DNA of 64,000 nucleotides from contig CAJQUW010012642.1 of the NCBI GenBank assembly GCA_907163375.1, positions 1 through 64,000 of the forward strand, read 5' to 3'. The position numbers were made by a program, and so were the translations under genes. This document shows, one piece after another, positions 9,355 to 20,954 of this stretch (position 1 is the first letter of the stretch; each line of letters starts with the position of its first letter). The DNA comes from Prostheceraeus crozeri. Taxonomy: Eukaryota > Platyhelminthes > Polycladida > Euryleptidae. Under the pieces are notes generated by a model that saw only the letters and a program-made list of their open reading frames with translations, was not told the origin of the DNA and did no database searches.

Positions 9355-11727
9355 CAGGGCTGTGGAGCCGATGCGTTATCTCATCGGCTCCGGCTCCACG
9401 ACACTGATGTGAAAGGCTCCGGCTCGGCTCCGGCTCCGACTTCAAATTCAGATTCTATCTATGCTGGTTATCCTGGATCCGTTGAACGGGTTTTTTGGAT
9501 AACGGTGTGGCCTTTAGAGGCTTGCTACAATCATCAAATTAGTTTTCATTAACAAGCAACGACTTAATAATAAAAATGATAATAGCCTAATATAATGACA
9601 AATAACATACTTGTCATATATTTTTGCATGAATTGACTATCTCTGAAAGATAAAATAAAGTTATAGCCAGGATTGGTTAAATTAGATAAAGATCTCCCGC
9701 AGTGGCTAAAAATAAATTGGCCTAGCCTGCAACCAGTCTACTACGAGGCTACATTAAATAAGACCACATGAGTGATGATGATATACCTAATTAGCCGTCA
9801 CAGGGGCCGAATAGTAGTATAAGCTTTTTAACAAAGCTTGAATATGAAACTGGATAGCGTATGCCTCTAAATAGCTTATAGGGCCTGTATCTACTCGAAC
9901 ATGGAAAGGGTATCGGCTATATAGCCAAATATACCGTATCAATAAAGATATCAATTGCTTTATTGAATATTAAAGTGTATAGGCTAGCTTAGGTTGTTAT
10001 TGTTATTTGTTATTGCCTTTATTCAATAGTCTGTTGGTCCATGAATAATATGATCGGTGGGTAGCCCACGACTCATCATCTGTAGAAATTGTAATTTAGG
10101 TAGCCTCATTGCAGTGTAGGCTAGAAATGTACAATTGAAAATTATACTTAAAAAAATTCAAAATATCTAATTTAGGACAGGCTTTGTAATTCTATGCAGC
10201 ATACTTAATAAGTTAAGGCCTAACTTACATTATATTAATTTCGTATTTTTCATTATGGTGTAAAGTTGCACTAAATAATTCATCAATGATTCATGTATAT
10301 TATTATATTCAATTTATGAATAACACATTACCGCTATTCCTCTGATGATGGTTAGGCTGATGAAACTGAACTCGGAGTATCACACAGTATGTTGCAGGGT
10401 GCTATGCATAATAAAAATTTGACTGCGAGCACCGAGCAGAAATCCCATCTACTTTGCTAGCTTTCGAATGCGCGTGCGGTTTAATGTCACAGACAATAGA
10501 AAAGGGAGGTCAAAAGGCGCCTTTATTGAGAGCGTCTCAGTCTTTTTTTATTGTTTACATATAAGTCAGCATGATATCACCATAAAGTGTTGACAGACGG
10601 AAAAAATAATAATGAAAATTCTTGAAATCCACAGGTCTATAACATTTGGGGAAATATTATTACACGATACGGCTCTTGTGCAGTCCTCCCCCCCCATTTT
10701 TTCTCTGGTCAAAAGATGCAGCACCATTGGATGTCCGTTTCAGCATCACCGGTTTGAGTGTATCAAACCATGAGCAGCATTCCATCACCATTCCGTGGTG
10801 TTGTAAAAATCTACGTGGGTAATTGCGATGTCATGGTCGCAAACTTCGTCAGCAAGTCAACATTGTAATTTGCCTTCGGGTTTTTCGCATTGAAATATAC
10901 CCTTTGAATTTTGAAGTCAAAGGAAATTCATTGTGAATGAGATACCTTTAAAATAATAGGGCGCTACTAGAAGTGGCTGGGTCGCTTATTGCTATAGCCA
11001 TTTGAGGACTTGTAGTCAGGTCATTCGTGTGAGTGTGAAGAGTTATCCCTCCAATCAAAATTGATCAAATTGAATAATCGATTGTTTTGAAAAATGTAGG
11101 TGGGGGGACTGCACAAGAGCCTACAATACAATCTAAGGAAATTGGCATTGTCACAGATGCCAGAGCCATACCGATAGATGATAGCCTACATAGTAACCGT
11201 ATTAGATTTAAGACATTGCGCAAGAAATGTAGCTATATTATCTTTGCTGACTGAACTGGAAATGTGTACATAAATGACTGGCGACTTGTCTCTAGGAATC
11301 TACAATCATCTAGTTAGCATGCATATAACAAGTCTTCAAATTAATGGATTTTGGAGAATACGTTGTCACTAAAAGCTATGGAAATTAGTCTTACGAAACA
11401 TATGCAATAAAAAAATATTACACATGTAGTAAATATATAATAAATATAATACAAAAGAAGGCGGCAACTGCAAAGAAAGATATCGTGGAGGACAGATCAT
11501 TGGTATACTTAAAAGACATATCTTTAGATTTCAAATGATTTAATTTTTTTATGATGCCAATTAATAACTTTCAAAATTCTAGATTTATATCAAAGCTCAA
11601 ACTATCGGAGCCGGAGCCGGAGCCTTTGTGATAAATCGGCTCCGGCTACGGCTCCGACCAAAACCATCGGCTCCTTAAGGCTCCGGCTCCGGCTCGGCTC
11701 CGGCTCGGCTCCGGCTCCACAGCCCTG
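9355..11727. mobile_element. Non-autonomous hAT-type transposon with GGCTCC-rich termini
   Basis: The element begins CAGGGCTGTGGAGCCG and ends with CGGCTCCACAGCCCTG, a 13-bp near-perfect terminal inverted repeat. The flanking CTTTC on both sides looks like a 5-bp target duplication; hAT elements normally make 8 bp, so this or the family is uncertain. Both ends are built of repeated GGCTCC/GGAGCC hexamers (9379-9440 and 11605-11717). The 2.2 kb inside is AT-rich and has no transposase frame, so it must have been moved in trans. A separate 451-bp inverted-repeat element sits inside it at 10671-11121. Confidence 0.75.
10671..11121. mobile_element. 451-bp MITE nested in the hAT-type element
   Basis: It starts GGCTCTTGTGCAGTCC, followed by a C run, and ends with the reverse complement (GGACTGCACAAGAGCC). 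TAC flanks both ends (10668-10670 and 11122-11124), fitting a 3-bp target duplication. A 3-bp duplication suggests PIF/Harbinger-like mobilisation, but TAC is not the usual TWA. No coding capacity. Confidence 0.75.
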
Positions 11728-11843
11728 CTTTCCCGTGAGTGTACGGATATTGTTTTCCTTCCGGCGAATATCAAACTTCGATAATTGCCTGAAGAAGGTC
11801 GAGGTCCGAAAACTGCTGGAAATAATTTTAATTCGACTTGACG

Positions 11844-11873
11844 AAAGTGCTCTTATTATCCGACCATAATCAA
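11844..11873. repeat. Right arm of the split inverted repeat
   Basis: Inverted partner of 9305-9330. It lies about 115 bp beyond the right end of the hAT-type element. Both arms carry the core TAATAAGA/TCTTATTA. Confidence 0.35.
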
Positions 11874-12013
11874 GTGGATAGATGTCTCATCCACTGCTCA
11901 ACACGCTTATATATGAATTCGACAATTAACACGTCAGTCTACCTGTCATTGGAATTCGGAACAGAGATTCTGTTGCGGCTGTGTGTTAATGATATGATGA
12001 CAGCTATGTTTTG

Positions 12014-12075
12014 AGGGCGTCAATGGCAAATTAGAGGGCCGCGTTAGCGGCCCGACAATTTGCCATTGACAGCCC
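12014..12075. repeat. Near-perfect hairpin with two stacked stems
   Basis: GTCAATGGCAAATT (12019-12032) is exactly complementary to 12057-12070. Inside it GGGCCGC pairs with GCGGCCC around a GTTA loop. Outside, GGGC and GCCC extend the stem with one mismatch. It stands alone in AT-rich DNA between the Penelope-like end and the hAT relic. Confidence 0.85.
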
Positions 12076-12631
12076 GAAAAATGTAGATGTCATAATCATT
12101 GTATGCCATGTTGCGAAATATTTCTGTGGTTTCATTTCCAGGCCATGAATTTTCCGGGCCGTTAATGAATTTCTGGGCATTATCAAAGATATCAGTCTTA
12201 TATACATGGTATACAATGAAATTATACCTCCACAGATTACTCATTGAATAATCATAACACTACTTATACTCTCAATTAAGTAATCACCTCTAAACAGATT
12301 TTTGCAATAAATGCAAGTGATGAAATATGTCATAAATTTAGGGCGGTTTTTTATTGACCTAAAAACTTACGAATTTTGACTTTATTTTCAAGTAAATTTT
12401 TACCTGAAATTTTGACTTAAATGTAAAATTTTTATCCAATCTTTTTACCTAATTCAGTTTTGTTTAACCAAAGAAAACATCATTTCAGACTCACAAGAAA
12501 GCTTTACTTGTTTTAATTAAAGAAACACATTTTATTATTGAGCCCACAAATACAATGTTCTTCACGAAAAGAAGGAATGCCTCTTAAACAACGAGTTAAT
12601 TGTTACTGGCGTTGTAATTCATTATTGCATA

Positions 12632-13690
12632 TTATTTAATGTTTTGGGGAGAAAAGTTTCCGTTAAAACGCAGGAGATTTTTCAACTGGGAAAAGCTTCG
12701 TTCGATCGCAGCTGTGGTTGATTGTGCACACAACAGAATATTGTATTCAGTTGGTGAAATATCGTCACGTGCCAAGTTAACAGTCTCCATGATATCATTC
12801 TTAGATAAATGCAAGTTTATTTATGATTTGATTTCACAGGGATCAATTCCGAAATCCAGACTGTTTACGTCCTGTATTACCTGACGAATGTTGTAGTTGG
12901 TTCTTCGCATCGCTCCATTAGATGATGCAGAGGACGTTGCCACATCCACGAGTTGGTCAACAATTACTGTGCTGGAAACTGCAGATTTTGCACGACTTAC
13001 AAGTAATCTATCATTCTCGAAACCCAACACAATTTGTTTGACGTCGGAAAAGTGGTCTGCATACCAAAAAGGCGCGTTTAACCATGTTCCCCACCTGCTT
13101 ACGACCGGCTTTGGTGGACTTCCAATCGATGCAAAAAGAAGACGGCGATCACCATTTTTACCACTGACAGCCTTGATTGAGGAAATCAAACTGTCGACAG
13201 CCTCATACTTCGACTTCACAAGCAATGCACAGTTGAGCAACAGGTGCGTCATACACGTTACATGAAATAATGATGGATACATGGACTTCAAAGTTTTGCC
13301 CGCAAGAGTCATATAGCGAACTGCATCAGATAGCAGTAAAAGGAAATTATTGCGATGAACATCTAAAAGTTTAGCAACATCATCAATAGCATGGCACACT
13401 GTTTGATGATTGATGTTTCCTTCTAGCTGTCTACAGTCATATAGATAAGTAACTTCAGGCTTTTCTAGAATTCATAAACTAGAATTCATCAGAAGAATGT
13501 TCATAAACTTCCGACCAGAAATTTCCGTTTCGTCTACCATTATAAATATTTTTTCTCCATTCACATATCGAAACAGTTTCTGTTGTTCTAACTGAAAGAG
13601 TCTTGGCACATGTTGCCGACATGATGACTCAGATGGGCAATGATGACCCATAAAATCAAATAAATCTCGTAGACATCGAGCTCTGCAGAT
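12632..13690 (-). pseudogene. hAT transposase relic (C-terminal two thirds)
   Basis: Read on the - strand. About 13640-13440 gives a frame with KIFIMVDETEISGRKFMN, then PEVTYLYDCRQLEGN leads into the long frame at 13399-12821 (DVHRNNFLLLLSDAVRYM, FHVTCMTHLLLN, SRWGTWLNAPFWYAD). The frame at 12814-12632 holds the hAT dimerisation end (AAIERSFSQLKNLLRFN). Order and motifs match the DDE core and C-terminal domain of CGGBP1-related hAT transposases. The zinc-finger N-terminus is missing, one stop lies near 13460, and the frame is lost near 12815. No terminal repeats were located. Transposase function is established for the family; this copy is dead. Confidence 0.82.
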
Positions 13691-13761
13691 GTCTAGACAT
13701 AATTATTGACTGACCTCTGTAGAACACGCCGTTCATACTTCCTACATATGTATGGAGACTC

Positions 13762-14416
13762 AGAATTTGCGATGGATAGCTGCAGTGACGACGAAATGGA
13801 ATTGTTGTTGATTCTAAAACTCCAGAAAACGCACCCGGTCCCTCTACATGACAGATTTTTTGCGACAAAGATTGGAACGTGGACAGTATAGAATTCCAGT
13901 TCCTGATCTCATCAGTGACCATGACATGTTCTGTAATTATTTCCGGATGTCAAAATCTCGCTTCCGTGATTTTTTGAACAGAATATGACCGCTCATACAA
14001 CATGAGAGAACTCACATACAGCCCTTTGGTTGTGCTGAAAGACTTTGTTTGACTTTACGGATCTTGAGTAGTGGAGATTCCCAAGCAAGCATGGCTATCA
14101 ATTACCGAATAAGTAAAGGTTCTGTCTCGCAAACATTTAAAGAGACTTGTGAAGCTTACGGATGCTACGCGAAGAATTTCTGGCCCCTCCAACGGCTGAG
14201 AGATTCAAGCAGATTGCTGATGACTTTTGGAGAAAATGGAATTTCCCAAATTGTGTGGGTGCAATTGACGGCAAGCATGTGGCCATCGTTGCTCCACCCA
14301 ACTCCAGCTCGCTCTTTTGCAACTACAAAAAGCATTTTTCCTTCATTTTGATGGCAGCTGTTGATACAGATTATTTGTTCACATTTGTGGATATTGGCGC
14401 ATTTGGACATTCGTGA
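13762..14416 (+). pseudogene. PIF/Harbinger transposase relic
   Basis: A frame near 13772 begins with MDSCSDDEMELLLILKL, the acidic N-terminus usual for Harbinger transposases. 13897-14161 carries the helix-turn-helix-like part (YRISKGSVSQTF). 14162-14416 carries the DDE core start: FPNCVGAIDGKHV (first catalytic Asp), NYKKHFSFILMAAVDTDY and VDIGAFG. The copy stops there, so the second Asp and the Glu are absent. Three frames are needed to read it. It lies back to back with the hAT relic, and it is too diverged from the element at 36821-41810 to be the same family. Confidence 0.85.
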
Positions 14417-14735
14417 CAGTACCGTCATCTGTGCTATCATCGACACCTCCATCTCTGCAGAGTATCATACCAAAGTTCAACATTGTTCAACTTCCTAAAT
14501 ATGTCTGCAGATAGAGCTCGGATAGTTGTATTTTTTATCTGCAGAGGTTGTCTGCAGAGCACCTCTTCTGTGTTGTATGTGACCTACTTTCCTACAGAGT
14601 CTGCCGAGATTGCTTCTTAACTCTACGGACGTCAGCAGAGGAAAGTATAAACCCTCCTTTAGTCACTTTTGAATAACTACTAGCCATTATCTCGAAGGTG
14701 ATTCCGAGCCTTTTTTTTAATCTATTCACAAACAT
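14417..14735. other. Gene-free stretch between two relics
   Basis: Contains several CTGCAGA words (14451, 14492, 14542, 14553) in both orientations, possibly remains of the Harbinger end. No gene. Confidence 0.4.
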
Positions 14736-14739
14736 CCTG

Positions 14740-15477
14740 ATTGAAGAAGTCATCTACATTATCTGTTATGAATGGTTTCATCAAGATCTGCAACCTCCGA
14801 AAATGGGTGAAGTGCCCATCTTCGAGGACAATCTTCGACAGCCTCTGCATATCGTCACCAAAAAGTCAAGTTCCTCTTTAATGGTAACCTGTGCGCCAGG
14901 TCAACGGACTTGCTATGGGCAGTCCCTTAAGCGCCTCTTTTGCTGATATTTTTTCGGCCATTGTGAAAGACAGCTCCCGAAAGACTACATGCCTCACTAA
15001 TACATCCGTTATGTGGGTGACTGCCATGTCATCATGGATCAAAGTGGCCACGAAGCCTTTCCCCGCCGCTTGTTCTCCCTTCATCCCAATTTGAAGTTTG
15101 GTGAAGATGTTGCCGATCACTTCCTTGACATCGAACATCATCGCTCGAACAAAGGTATTGACACCTCGGTGTATCGGAAGCCTGCTTTCAACGGTGTTTA
15201 CATTAACTACACCTGTCCTAAACACTACAAAGTGAACCTTATTAAGTGTCTGTTTGATCGTGCTCGATGCATGTTCACCCAACTATCTGGAGAAAGAGTT
15301 TTAATTCTTAACTCAAGTTCTGCTAAGGAACGGATATCCTCTTTGTCTTATGCCAAGACATTCTGCTTCTACCTAAAGGCAATTTATCTCAACAGTGCCG
15401 ATAAGAAGGTGTTGCTTGTCAGTGTGCAGTACTCTGGTGAAACATCTGTACAAGAAACCAGGACCATAGTGAAATAA
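14740..15477 (+). pseudogene. Penelope-like retroelement, reverse transcriptase fragment
   Basis: The frames contain FLFNG, then QVNGLAMGSPLSASFADIF, a YIRYVGDCHVIMD segment, FPRRLFSLHPNLKF and TSVYRKPAFNGVYINY, in the order of Penelope-type RT blocks. The active-site box that should read YVDD reads YVGD here. The reading frame changes at least once. No GIY-YIG domain follows at this locus, while a matching downstream domain of some Penelope-like copy is at 43759-44285. The element is a dead fragment. Confidence 0.82.
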
Positions 15478-15479
15478 GT

Positions 15480-16730
15480 GGAGCATTCACAGAATTATAT
15501 TCATCTGCGCACAGATAAGTAATCCTATGCTTATGTGGAGTTGCGGTCAGTATTTGAACTCCGAATTGCTGAAGCCGTCCAGATTCGCATTACATCTCCT
15601 GTTTTGTGTGCAAAGAAGGAATATTGATGACTTTTTATTAGTTTAGCATTTTCTTTAATCGTTTTTGTACTCATGCTACTTTATAGCTTCTTACCTTTGT
15701 ATCTTGTAATTGTTTTATTTATAGTTTAGCCAATCATGCTAGATTGACGCCCTATTTTAGTTTGCTATCATGAATATTTTGTACTCCTTGTCCGTAGTTC
15801 TTCTTTGCCGTGTCAGCTGTCAAGAGGCAGCGACAAGTTTTGCTGGCAATAAATCAATGTTATAGACTTTCACCTTTTCAGTGTCTTCTTTAATGTATTT
15901 TGTAAGAATTGTGTTGAAGGTGATAATTAATTATTTTTTGATTTTCATTGCCAATTTGCTATTTCTTAGATTTCATTTGGACCACCAAATGATCAAACGA
16001 TGATTATTTAAGATGGTAGGTTCGCATGAAGTCCTATTCCTAACGGGTATTTAGCTGAAAGGCTAATAGACACTTGCAATCCTCATCATCGACATCAGGC
16101 GATCAGATAGGCCTAAGGTATTTGCCAGCTGTGATGTGAGTTACTTAGCTTACTATTTCACTTTTTCTTCATTTCACAGGCAAGTAAAGAGAGTTTCTGA
16201 CTCGATATAATTTATTGGTCGAAAGTAAGAAAGTTATAAATTTACAAGTCGCACAGCGTGACGGGCCTTCGGCGTCCAGCGCCTTCTACCGGTCGATAGT
16301 CAAATGGCGGGCAGCACACTTGGTGTGAAGATTTATAAAAAAGTGAATGGTATTAAGAATTGTGTTGCTTGTTGAATGTGAGGTGATCAAAGTGAGAAGG
16401 CAGACTGTAGCAAGGTAATTCATGTCTTCTATTGATTGTTGGCTTCAAGTGTGTAATAGCTTTTGCTTCAGTGAATGTTGTGTCTCGAGTGCTTGTCAGC
16501 CTAGCAATGAAATCGACCTGAAAATCCTCGATGCTACTAGATCATTATGTTTGCTTTTAATATGCTCATAGAGAGCGTTGGATGCAGACTTGTTAATTAT
16601 TGCACGTCTGTGTTCTCAGACACAGTAATAGAAATAAGGAACACTATATTTCCATTTAGCCATGTGACCGCATGAACCTTACAAATACATTATGGATGTG
16701 TACAAGCTTAACAGTGAGCGACGATAGAGC
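15480..16730. other. Gene-free stretch
   Basis: No element recognised. A GC-richer patch at 16250-16330 holds a short hairpin-like GGCGTCCAGCGCC and a 23-codon frame starting at the ATG of 16303, too short to call. Confidence 0.5.
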
Positions 16731-16736
16731 AATATA

Positions 16737-17486
16737 GTCCGGGAGCTAGCGTGAAGTTGTGCAGGGAACGAGGTAGTACATAAAACTTTCACATAGCATA
16801 GTACACCTCTAACCTACTGCAAAACTTCGCGTCTGCCGGATCAGATCATTTGCTTTTAAGAAATAGAGAGGATAACACAATCCTATGTATTTCCAGTGGT
16901 AAAATTGTGACATCTAAGGTGTTGACTACATTTTTTCGAATTTTTGCTCATAAAAGTTACACAAATTGGTATTTTGTTGTATTTTGTTTGTATTATTACA
17001 GAAATCATCTACAGATCATGATCTTTCAAATGAGCTGTCATTTTGTGACAGAGGATGAAGTAAAGTGTACAAACAGATACTTTTCGTTGGTGTAACTGCA
17101 AATTTTAACATAGAAATTTCAGGAAAATTGTTGATATACTTTAACGAAAAGTGTCTGTTTGTACACTTTACTTCATCCTCTGTCACTGAATGACAACTCA
17201 TTTGAAAGATCATGATCTGTAGATGATTTCTACAATAACCAGTTCAACAAAATACCAATTTGTGTAACTTTTATGAGCAAAAATTCGAAAAAATGGAGTC
17301 AACACCTTAGATGTCACAATTTTACCACTGGAAATACATAGGATTGTGTTATCCTCTCTATTTCTGAAAAGCAAATGATCTGATTCGGCTGACGCGAAGT
17401 TTGCAGTAGGTTAGAGGTGTACTATGCTATGTGAAAGTTTTATGTACTACCTCGTTCCCTGCACAACTTCGCGCTAGCTCCCGGAC
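16737..17486. mobile_element. Foldback MITE, copy 1 (upstream of MPEG1)
   Basis: The 750-bp element is almost entirely one long imperfect palindrome. It starts GTCCGGGAGCTAGCG and ends CGCTAGCTCCCGGAC, flanked by TA on both sides (16735-16736, 17487-17488), as Tc1/mariner-type mobilisation gives. Each arm is over 300 bp, with a small unpaired centre near 17090-17130. It shares the outer GTCCGG and the inner CAGGGAACGAGG with copies at 54254 and 59510 but is a diverged subfamily. It ends 325 bp before the MPEG1 TATA box. Confidence 0.88.
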
Positions 17487-17810
17487 TAATAGTAAGCGAC
17501 ATGATTTTAAACAACTTGGCTTTAGGGATAATATCCATAAACTTATTCCTAAATGAAAATCCTCGACACCCACCTGCTGCTGTCTAATTAAGCTTCCAAA
17601 GCTACTCAGAACATGTTTCAATTTATATTTTCTGTTCGGAATTGCAATTACTAAATTATCGATTACTTTTCCAACTTCATTACTTCGTCAATCAAAGTGC
17701 ACGACGCTCATTCTCGCTCCATGCTCAGCTCGGAAGTCACCGATATTCGGATGTCATCCGCCAACCTCGGAAGCATTTCACACGATCATGTGTTAAACAA
17801 TGTCGGTGGA

Positions 17811-17818
17811 TATATAAA
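17811..17818 (+). promoter_or_regulatory. MPEG1: TATA box of MPEG1
   Basis: TATATAAA lies 42 bp before the MPEG1 start codon. An initiator-like TCAGCT at 17841-17846 puts a likely start at the A of 17843, 32 nt after the first T of the TATA box. If so, the leader is only about 10 nt. No other in-frame ATG lies between the upstream stop at 17832 and 17853. Confidence 0.6.
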
Positions 17819-17852
17819 ATGATCCAACCTCTGATTACTATCAGCTGTGACA

Positions 17853-17899
17853 ATGTTGCGAATTTTGTTGATGAGCGTTATTTTTGCTTCTTTTTTCAC
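17853..17899 (+). CDS. MPEG1: MPEG1 (perforin-2) coding exon 1: signal peptide
   Basis: ATG at 17853 opens MLRILLMSVIFASFF plus two bases of codon 16, then a consensus donor GTAAGT at 17900. The peptide is a compact hydrophobic signal sequence, which sends the protein into the ER. The split codon (AC + A) joins exactly in phase with exon 2 at 21848. It is separated from exon 2 by a 3948-bp intron. MPEG1 proteins need such a leader, and neither exon 2 nor exon 3 has one. The short length and lack of homology make this the least certain exon, but the phase, donor and TATA box all agree. Confidence 0.75.
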
Positions 17900-18917
17900 G
17901 TAAGTTTATCGACACTGATCGGCTCACTTTACATCGAGCTACACTCTTCTTCACATTTTGCATGAACTTTAAATTTGTCGTGTAATGAAACACTTGTTAT
18001 GAATTTTTAGAGTGATAAATATTTTTTCAACATCAGTTAATGTCTATAGAATTAGATATGCAGGAACGCCGGCACGTGTATAGTACAGGAGTTGAACCGG
18101 CATCAAGGAGGGCACATTAGGATACCCCCATCCTCCCAAACCCCAACTCAATATTTCATTTGCGTTATAAACCTATTGAGGTTTTGCACCTGCTACCGTT
18201 CATCATACAACAGATATTTCTGGTATGAATGAGTGTGAAAATCGAATCAGTAAAACATCCTTGCTGTCAATCTTAGCCTACGTCTAGCACATTTTCAGCA
18301 AGTTAAATTCTGCAAATATCCTACACGATGCATAATTGTATGTCACAACCTTCTGCTGCAAGTCAAGCAAGAAAAGGTCTAATTGTATTTAAATGGATCT
18401 TATATTACGAAGCGCGTTTTCTTTTTGGTTGGAAATAAATGGCTTGCATTTATCCACTGGAACCTACAACAGAACTTCTATTGCGATGCTTTTCCGGTAG
18501 GCCTATAAAATGAATGCCGATATATCAAGGTTCTTAACTACAAAGCTTGCTCTAAAACAATTACAACTCTTGCTTAATTGTTGCAAACATCGTAGTACTA
18601 TTTTATGTATAAATTGTAAGGGATCACAGAAAACAATGCAATCTAAAAATTCGGTGCATTCTTTATACTTCTTTGGTCTTTGTTTTGGAACAAAAAGAAA
18701 TCATTATATAGCTTATGTGTATGCAACAGAACGACCTGTAAAACAATTCAAATCCTTAGCTTGATGATTCATCTCTACACACGAAATGAGCATGACACTC
18801 TATTTTTGAATAGGATCAAGGAACATCTGAAATGTATTCAATGCAAAAGACATGTTACAAAAGTCCGTATCGTCATAGCACTTTGGCTGTCTTATAGGAT
18901 AGCGAAACTACAAACGA

Positions 18918-19361
18918 CACTAAGTGACATGCCACGCGTAATTCACGCGTAATTACGGAACACCGCAAACATCCTTGGTTAAAGACATTCCATTCTTCTA
19001 CGTGCGTACATGCAAGCTGCACAAAGAGTCAGAAATCATTTGATCCGATGCTGTTAAAACATGGGGAATGTTTATGAATACGCGCGGACGAGCGTTTATA
19101 GTTTGCGCGTCGTCTACGGTTGTCTGCGTTGCCGCTTGAACCACGGATGAACCGCTAAGCATGTTCTGTCTTCCTTGAGCATGAAATTGAGGTCCATTAT
19201 TCTGATACATGCAGACACATGAGACGCAAAGTCTTTATAACAGGACTGCCGACAGATGCTGTAGCAATGTCACGCATAGCCACGGATGTTTAGGGACATG
19301 TGTAATTGCGCACAGTTTACGCGTGAATTACGCGTAATTGAGTGTGAAATGTCACCTAGTG
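18918..19361. mobile_element. 444-bp MITE with CACTARGTGACAT termini
   Basis: The left end CACTAAGTGACATGCCAC and the right end, read in reverse as CACTAGGTGACATTTCAC, form an 18-bp inverted repeat. Both are followed inward by repeated ACGCGTAATT words. The target duplication is unclear (at most GA). No coding capacity. The superfamily is not settled. Confidence 0.7.
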
Positions 19362-19551
19362 GATGGATGATCTTGAAGGCGATTTCTGTACACCATTCAC
19401 GAGTTTTATAGATCAAGCATAACTTTACTATGCCTATGGCGGGCCAGAATGGTAAACTGCGACGACATACTTCATGCGCCGCTTTTCATCGTACGAACGC
19501 AAAGTTTGGTCAGACACATCAATGAGAATGAACCTCGAATCAGCCTGGAGC

Positions 19552-20002
19552 CAGGTCGGGTCCGTCCGGGTCTATTCTGTCGCTTTTGGTAGCTCTAACA
19601 TTATATAGCCGCTGGCACTTGTTAAATAATTGTAAATTGGTATGAGGAATCTGGAGATTTGTATTTACAGCAGAGTATGACACTAACAAATGTCATTTAC
19701 TCGATGCACTGACTGGCCCTAAAACTTGTAGACCTTTAGGGGATTGAATCTTGTTAACAGGTTGTCACACAAGGCTAGACATAGACCTAGATGTAAAGCG
19801 ATGTATCATGATGTATGTGCAACACCGGTCCGCCTCTTGTATAGGCATATGCTTACTGTTTCTCTTAGTTATCGAAATGTGGGAAAATGTTTCGGGTCGC
19901 GGGCCCGTTCGGGTCGTACAGGTCCAGGTTTGTCCAGGTCCACAGGTCTGCCTGACCTGAGGTCTCGAGGATCCGAACGATCCGGACTCGGATTCAACCC
20001 TG
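19552..20002. mobile_element. 451-bp hAT-type MITE with 8-bp target duplication
   Basis: Flanks CCTGGAGC (19544-19551) and CCTGGAGT (20003-20010) match at 7 of 8 positions. Inside, the ends start CAGGTCGGGTCC and, in reverse, CAGGGTTGAATCC, both followed by GGGTCC/GGATCC-rich DNA. CAG...CTG ends plus 8 bp are the hAT signature. No coding capacity. Confidence 0.7.
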
Positions 20003-20954
20003 CCTGGAGTGAGTCAGCAGTCAGCACTGATTTGAAATTCGTGAAACTGCAGCTTATAAGGAGTCTTTCCGTAATTTATGAAGAGGGCGCGCATTTATCG
20101 CCTGCGACACCCTTGCCGGCGTCCCTGTGGATATGTTTACTTGGCTAGTTAATTTTGAACGCAATTTAATTCAGAGCGATAAGAAAACTCATCGGATTAA
20201 ATTCAGTATTGTGAACTACCTGTGTACATTTGTAACTATCACTCAAAATTCACCTACGTTGTGGACCGTCGTGGAGGGTCGGTTGACGTCATTGCTTTCA
20301 TCAGCAAGATTCATTTGCTCAATTTCTTGTACATGTAGCTGCATTCCTGAGAACAGTCCCGGACGCAATCACCTTCGATACGACCTCAGCTAGAAAGAGG
20401 CAATGGCTGCAGAAGATAGAAAACGTGATGCCAATTGTGAGAAATGCAGAGAACGACATTGATCGCACCTCTCTTTCTGCTGAACAGCATAATGTACGTG
20501 TGATGACGAAGACATGCGATTCTTGCTGCAATCGGGGCAGGTCTGGTAACACAGATAGGGACGATATTTCACGATTACATTCTCCTATTTGTGGAAAGTT
20601 ATCTCTTTAGTTGGTAGGATAAAAGGTCATTTTTGAACGGACCGAAACCTATGTTGGTGGAAAGCAGGGCAACGGACCCTGCATTCTTTTTTTTCTCTTT
20701 CGTTGCGCCCGTACAGTCAATTAAACAATACAATAGATAATCAGAAGTTTCTTCACAGACACCTAAGTATTTTGACGAATAGGTTAATGCTTGATGAGCC
20801 TTTTCTATGAATGCATCTCGGATGAGCGAGACAATATTTTTCTGACGTGTTAGAGATAACTCTCCAATGACTGTAATTAAAGAAATATTAAACTGTTGCC
20901 ATTAAGTCGCATGGAATCTGACAAGGCCAAAGTACTGGTGCATAAATATGCAAT

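Noticed and set aside
13699-14460. The Harbinger relic at 13762-14416 as a copy of the 36821-41810 element
   Set aside because: Transposase wording differs widely and its surroundings lack the AGGCRCGT ends; it is a different family.
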